This document shows positions 5,752 to 8,469 of a stretch of 8,469 nucleotides of DNA, piece by piece; positions within the stretch are counted from its first letter, which is position 1; each line of letters starts with the position of its first letter. This stretch comes from Faecalibacterium sp. UBA1360 (GTDB lineage: Bacteria; Bacillota; Clostridia; Oscillospirales; Ruminococcaceae). The DNA is taken from positions 34,722 to 43,190 of the forward strand of contig DBRU01000041.1 of the NCBI GenBank assembly GCA_002306375.1, written 5' to 3'. Position numbers and translations under genes: made by a program. A model generated the notes under the pieces. That model saw only the letters and a list, made by a program, of their open reading frames with translations, did not search any database and was not told the DNA's origin.

Positions 5752-6687
5752 ATGAGTTTTTCTCAGGATGTCAAGGCCGAGATTCTGCGCCGCAAGGTGA
5801 CGCGGCCCTGCTGCTGTGCATCGGCCGCCTATGCAGTGGCCTGCTTTGGCAAGTACTTTGATGACCGCGGTATCGTGCTGCAGACCGAGACCGAGGGCGT
5901 GGCCGCCTTTGCCATGAAAATGTATGCCCGCTGCGGCATCAACGGACAGATCCTGCGCAAAGAGCGCCCGGCCGGGCCGATGTTTGAATTCAGCGTCAAA
6001 GAGCCTGCCGAGGTGCAGAAGCTGCTGGATCTGTTCGGGCATACGGGGCGTGAGCCCGCGTTGCGCATCCGCCCCGGCGGCTTCAAATGCCAGAACTGTG
6101 TGTCGTTTTTCATCTCCACCGCATTTTTGTGCTGCGGAACGGCCACTGACCCGGAAAAAGGATATAACATCGAGTTTTTGTCCACCCGGTATCAGCTGTC
6201 TCAACAGCTGGAGGCCATGCTGGCCGAACACGAATTTCATCCCCATCGTGCTTTGCGCAAGGGCGCCAACACGATCTACATCAAGGCAGGGGACCACATC
6301 GAGGACCTGCTGACCTTTATGGGGGCCGGCAACGCGGCCATGCGCATCATGGAACAGCGCATGTACAACGAAATGCGCAACAAGACCAACCGCCTGTCCA
6401 ACTGCGAGACCGCGAACATGGGCAAAAGCGTGCAGGCGGCGGTGCAGGTGCAAAAGGCCATCCGCCAGCTGGAAGAGGCCGGCGCCCTGGACACGCTGCC
6501 CGCCCCATTGCCCGAGACGGCCCGGCTGCGCATGGCCTACCCGGACCTGCCCCTGGCCCGCCTGGCGGAAAAATTTGACCCGCCGGTGAGCAAGGCCGGA
6601 CTATCCCACCGCTTCAAACGCATCCAGCAGGCAGCCCAGCGCCTGAGCAGGCCCACGCCCGCCGATGGAAAGGAAAACAATGCCTGA
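5752..6687 (+). CDS. whiA: WhiA sporulation/cell-division regulator
   Basis: A 311-residue DNA-binding protein of the WhiA (YvcL) family, in which a degenerate LAGLIDADG homing-endonuclease fold is joined to a helix-turn-helix. MSFSQDVKAEI is the usual N-terminus. DPEKGYNIEF (133-142) lies in the LAGLIDADG-like region. RLSNCETANMGKSVQAA (214-230) is the conserved linker, and FDPPVSKAGLSHRFKRI (275-291) is the C-terminal helix-turn-helix. In Streptomyces WhiA activates sporulation septation genes; in Bacillus it affects division and chromosome segregation. The segment just before DPEKG lacks the usual Arg-Gly of the LRGAFL helix and reads FFISTAFLCCG. The protein has about ten cysteines, including CCC at 20-22, CQNC at 113-116 and CC at 127-128. 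The start at 5752 has AGAAGGA 8 nt upstream. The stop overlaps the dnaE start by 8 nt. Confidence 0.94.
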   Translation: MSFSQDVKAEILRRKVTRPCCCASAAYAVACFGKYFDDRGIVLQTETEGVAAFAMKMYARCGINGQILRKERPAGPMFEFSVKEPAEVQKLLDLFGHTGREPALRIRPGGFKCQNCVSFFISTAFLCCGTATDPEKGYNIEFLSTRYQLSQQLEAMLAEHEFHPHRALRKGANTIYIKAGDHIEDLLTFMGAGNAAMRIMEQRMYNEMRNKTNRLSNCETANMGKSVQAAVQVQKAIRQLEEAGALDTLPAPLPETARLRMAYPDLPLARLAEKFDPPVSKAGLSHRFKRIQQAAQRLSRPTPADGKENNA

Positions 6688-8469
6688 ACGATCCGAACGT
6701 CAATTCACACACCTGCACCTGCACACCGAATACAGTCTGCTGGACGGCGCGTGCCGCATCGACAGGCTGTTCGAGCGCGTCAAGGAGCTGGGCCAGACCG
6801 CCGTGGCCATCACCGACCACGGCGTTATGTACGGCTGCATCCAGTTCTACGACGCCGCCGTGGCGGCCGGTATTCAGCCCATCATCGGGTGCGAAGTGTA
6901 CGTGGCCACCCGTACGCGGTACGATAAAGTCAACCGCATCGACGGCAACAACCATCTGGTCCTGCTGTGCAAAAACGAGACCGGCTACAAAAACCTGATC
7001 AAGATGGTCAGCGCCGGCTTTCTCGAAGGTTTTTACTCCAAGCCCCGCGTCGACAAGGACCTGCTGGAACAGCACCACGAAGGCCTGATCTGCTTGTCTG
7101 CCTGTCTGGCGGGGGAGGTGCCCCAGGCCATCCTGGCCGGGGACTATGAGCGGGCAAAAAGCGTCGCTTTGTACTATCAGGACCTGTTTGGCGAGGGCAA
7201 CTATTACATCGAGCTTCAGGACCACGGTCTGGAAGAGGACAATGTGGTCCTGCCGCAATTGATCCGCCTTTCCCGCGAGACCGGCATCCCGCTGGTGGCG
7301 ACCAACGACGCGCATTATCTTACCCGCGAGGACGCCAAGATGCAAAGCATTCTGCTGTGCATCCAGACCGGCAAGACCATCGCCGACGCCGACCGCATGG
7401 AGTTCCGCACCGACGAATTCTACGTCAAGAGCACCGACGAGATGTACGACCTGTTTTCGATGGTGCCCGAAGCCTGCGAGAACACCAACCGCATTGCCGA
7501 GCAATGCCATTTCGATTTCCATTACGGCGAGACGAAGCTCCCGTATTTCAAGGCGCCCGATGGCATGGAAAACCAGGCCTACTTTGAAAAGATTTGCCGC
7601 GAAGGGCTCCAGCGCCGGTATCCGGGCAAGGTGACGGAGGAACTGCGGGAACGCCTGGATTATGAGATCGGCGTCATTGCCAAGATGGGGTATACCAACT
7701 ACTACCTCATCGTCTACGACTTCATCAACTACGCCAAAAACCGCGGCATCCCCGTGGGCCCCGGGCGCGGGTCCGGCGCGGGTAGCCTGGCGGCCTATTG
7801 CGTTGGCATCACCGACATTGATCCCATCCGTTACAATCTGATCTTCGAACGGTTCTTGAACCCCGAGCGTGTGTCCATGCCGGACTTTGACGTGGACTTT
7901 TGCTACGAGCGTCGGCAGGAGGTCATCGACTACGTCAACGAAAAGTATGGCCGGGACCATGTGGCCCAGATCGTGACCTTTGGCACTATGGCCGCCCGCG
8001 CCGCCGTGCGCGACGTGGGGCGGGTGATGGGCATGCCCTACCAGGACGTGGATAAGGTGGCCAAGCTCATCCCTATGGAGCAGAAAATGACGCTGCGTCA
8101 CGCGCTGGAAGTATCCGCCGACCTCAAGGGCCTGTATGAGGCCGATCCGCAGGTGCACGAGCTCATCGATACTTCGCTGAAAGTGGAAGGCATGCCCCGG
8201 CATGCATCTACCCATGCGGCCGGTGTGGTCATCACGCGGGAGGCGGCCACCGAATATGTGCCCCTGTCTACCAACGACGGCTTGCCGGTGACCCAGTTCA
8301 ACATGACTGAGATCGAGCGCCTGGGCCTTTTGAAGATGGATTTTCTTGGCCTGCGGACGCTGACCGTCATCCACGACACCGAGGCCGAGATCCAGCGCCG
8401 GGACCCGAGCTTTACCCACGAGAGCATCGACTATGACGACGCGGCCACCTATGCCATGCTCACGAACGG
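6680..8469 (+). CDS. dnaE: DNA polymerase III alpha subunit, DnaE type (N-terminal part; runs off window)
   Basis: About 596 codons of a replicative polymerase subunit are present; the frame is open at the right edge, and full members have roughly 1,000-1,200 residues. The N-terminal PHP domain shows HLHLHTEYSLLDG with His13, His15 and Asp22, TDHG with Asp46 and His47, GCEVY with Glu72, SAC with Cys142, and NDAH with Asp210 and His212. The polymerase core follows: PVGPGRGSGAGSL (358-370), MPDFDVDF (400-407) with the catalytic Asp404 and Asp406, RHASTHAAGVV (507-517), and KMDFLG (552-557) with the third acidic residue Asp554. The enzyme adds nucleotides to primed DNA; in Firmicutes a DnaE usually works beside PolC. 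The DnaE subgroup cannot be settled from this part. The ATG at 6680 has AAAGGA about 5 nt upstream and overlaps the end of whiA by 8 nt, so coupled translation is likely. Confidence 0.96.
   Translation, partial: MPERSERQFTHLHLHTEYSLLDGACRIDRLFERVKELGQTAVAITDHGVMYGCIQFYDAAVAAGIQPIIGCEVYVATRTRYDKVNRIDGNNHLVLLCKNETGYKNLIKMVSAGFLEGFYSKPRVDKDLLEQHHEGLICLSACLAGEVPQAILAGDYERAKSVALYYQDLFGEGNYYIELQDHGLEEDNVVLPQLIRLSRETGIPLVATNDAHYLTREDAKMQSILLCIQTGKTIADADRMEFRTDEFYVKSTDEMYDLFSMVPEACENTNRIAEQCHFDFHYGETKLPYFKAPDGMENQAYFEKICREGLQRRYPGKVTEELRERLDYEIGVIAKMGYTNYYLIVYDFINYAKNRGIPVGPGRGSGAGSLAAYCVGITDIDPIRYNLIFERFLNPERVSMPDFDVDFCYERRQEVIDYVNEKYGRDHVAQIVTFGTMAARAAVRDVGRVMGMPYQDVDKVAKLIPMEQKMTLRHALEVSADLKGLYEADPQVHELIDTSLKVEGMPRHASTHAAGVVITREAATEYVPLSTNDGLPVTQFNMTEIERLGLLKMDFLGLRTLTVIHDTEAEIQRRDPSFTHESIDYDDAATYAMLTN

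Noticed and set aside
4645..6453. 602-codon open frame on the - strand opposite murB, rapZ and whiA
   Set aside because: It lies opposite three clearly recognisable genes. The translation is rich in His, Gln, Gly and Ala with no family motifs, as expected when GC-biased third positions remove stops from the antisense strand.
6614..8419. 601-codon open frame on the - strand opposite dnaE
   Set aside because: The + strand frame carries all DnaE motifs including the catalytic aspartates. The antisense product shows no domain and has the same composition bias as other shadow frames.
1..8469. CRISPR arrays, tRNA or rRNA genes, insertion sequences, phage or defence genes
   Set aside because: None was seen. 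There are no regularly spaced repeats, no transposase or integrase motifs, and nearly all of the sequence is covered by recognised protein-coding genes.

Overview
The window is GC-rich with strong GC bias at third codon positions. Every supported gene is on the + strand. Gene content and protein style point to a Gram-positive Firmicute of class Clostridia, probably a gut Oscillospiraceae/Ruminococcaceae member (Faecalibacterium, Gemmiger or Subdoligranulum type). This placement is inferred from hprK, the type II MurB and the rapZ-whiA-dnaE order; no database search was made.

Positions 1-1074 hold the apparent last codons of an unidentified gene, joined by an ATGA overlap to a multi-pass membrane acyltransferase of the acyltransferase-3 family. 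The next 128 bases (1075-1202) form the only sizeable intergenic region. It contains a good sigma-A-type promoter (TGTACA, 17 bp, TATAAT) and a GC-rich leader hairpin, so it probably starts a new transcription unit.

From 1203 to the right edge lies a tightly packed, apparently operonic run: hprK (HPr kinase/phosphorylase), a PHP-domain hydrolase, a ROK-family glucokinase, murB, rapZ, whiA and the 5' two-thirds or so of dnaE. Gaps are 44 nt or less, and two junctions overlap (PHP/ROK by 4 nt, whiA/dnaE by 8 nt). No terminator was seen between these genes.

Taken together the run joins carbon sensing (HprK), hexose phosphorylation (ROK kinase), peptidoglycan precursor synthesis (MurB), a P-loop regulator linked elsewhere to amino-sugar or envelope metabolism (RapZ), a cell-division regulator (WhiA) and DNA replication (DnaE). 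This is a recognisable conserved Firmicutes neighbourhood rather than an accessory island, and I did not find an undescribed system in it. The most notable departures are: the yvcK/glmR gene, commonly between rapZ and whiA, is absent from its usual slot; a PHP hydrolase-glucokinase pair is coupled between hprK and murB; WhiA is cysteine-rich and divergent around its LAGLIDADG-like helix; and the DnaE PHP domain keeps an apparently full set of metal ligands. Long antisense open frames across the window are by-products of the GC-rich codon usage.
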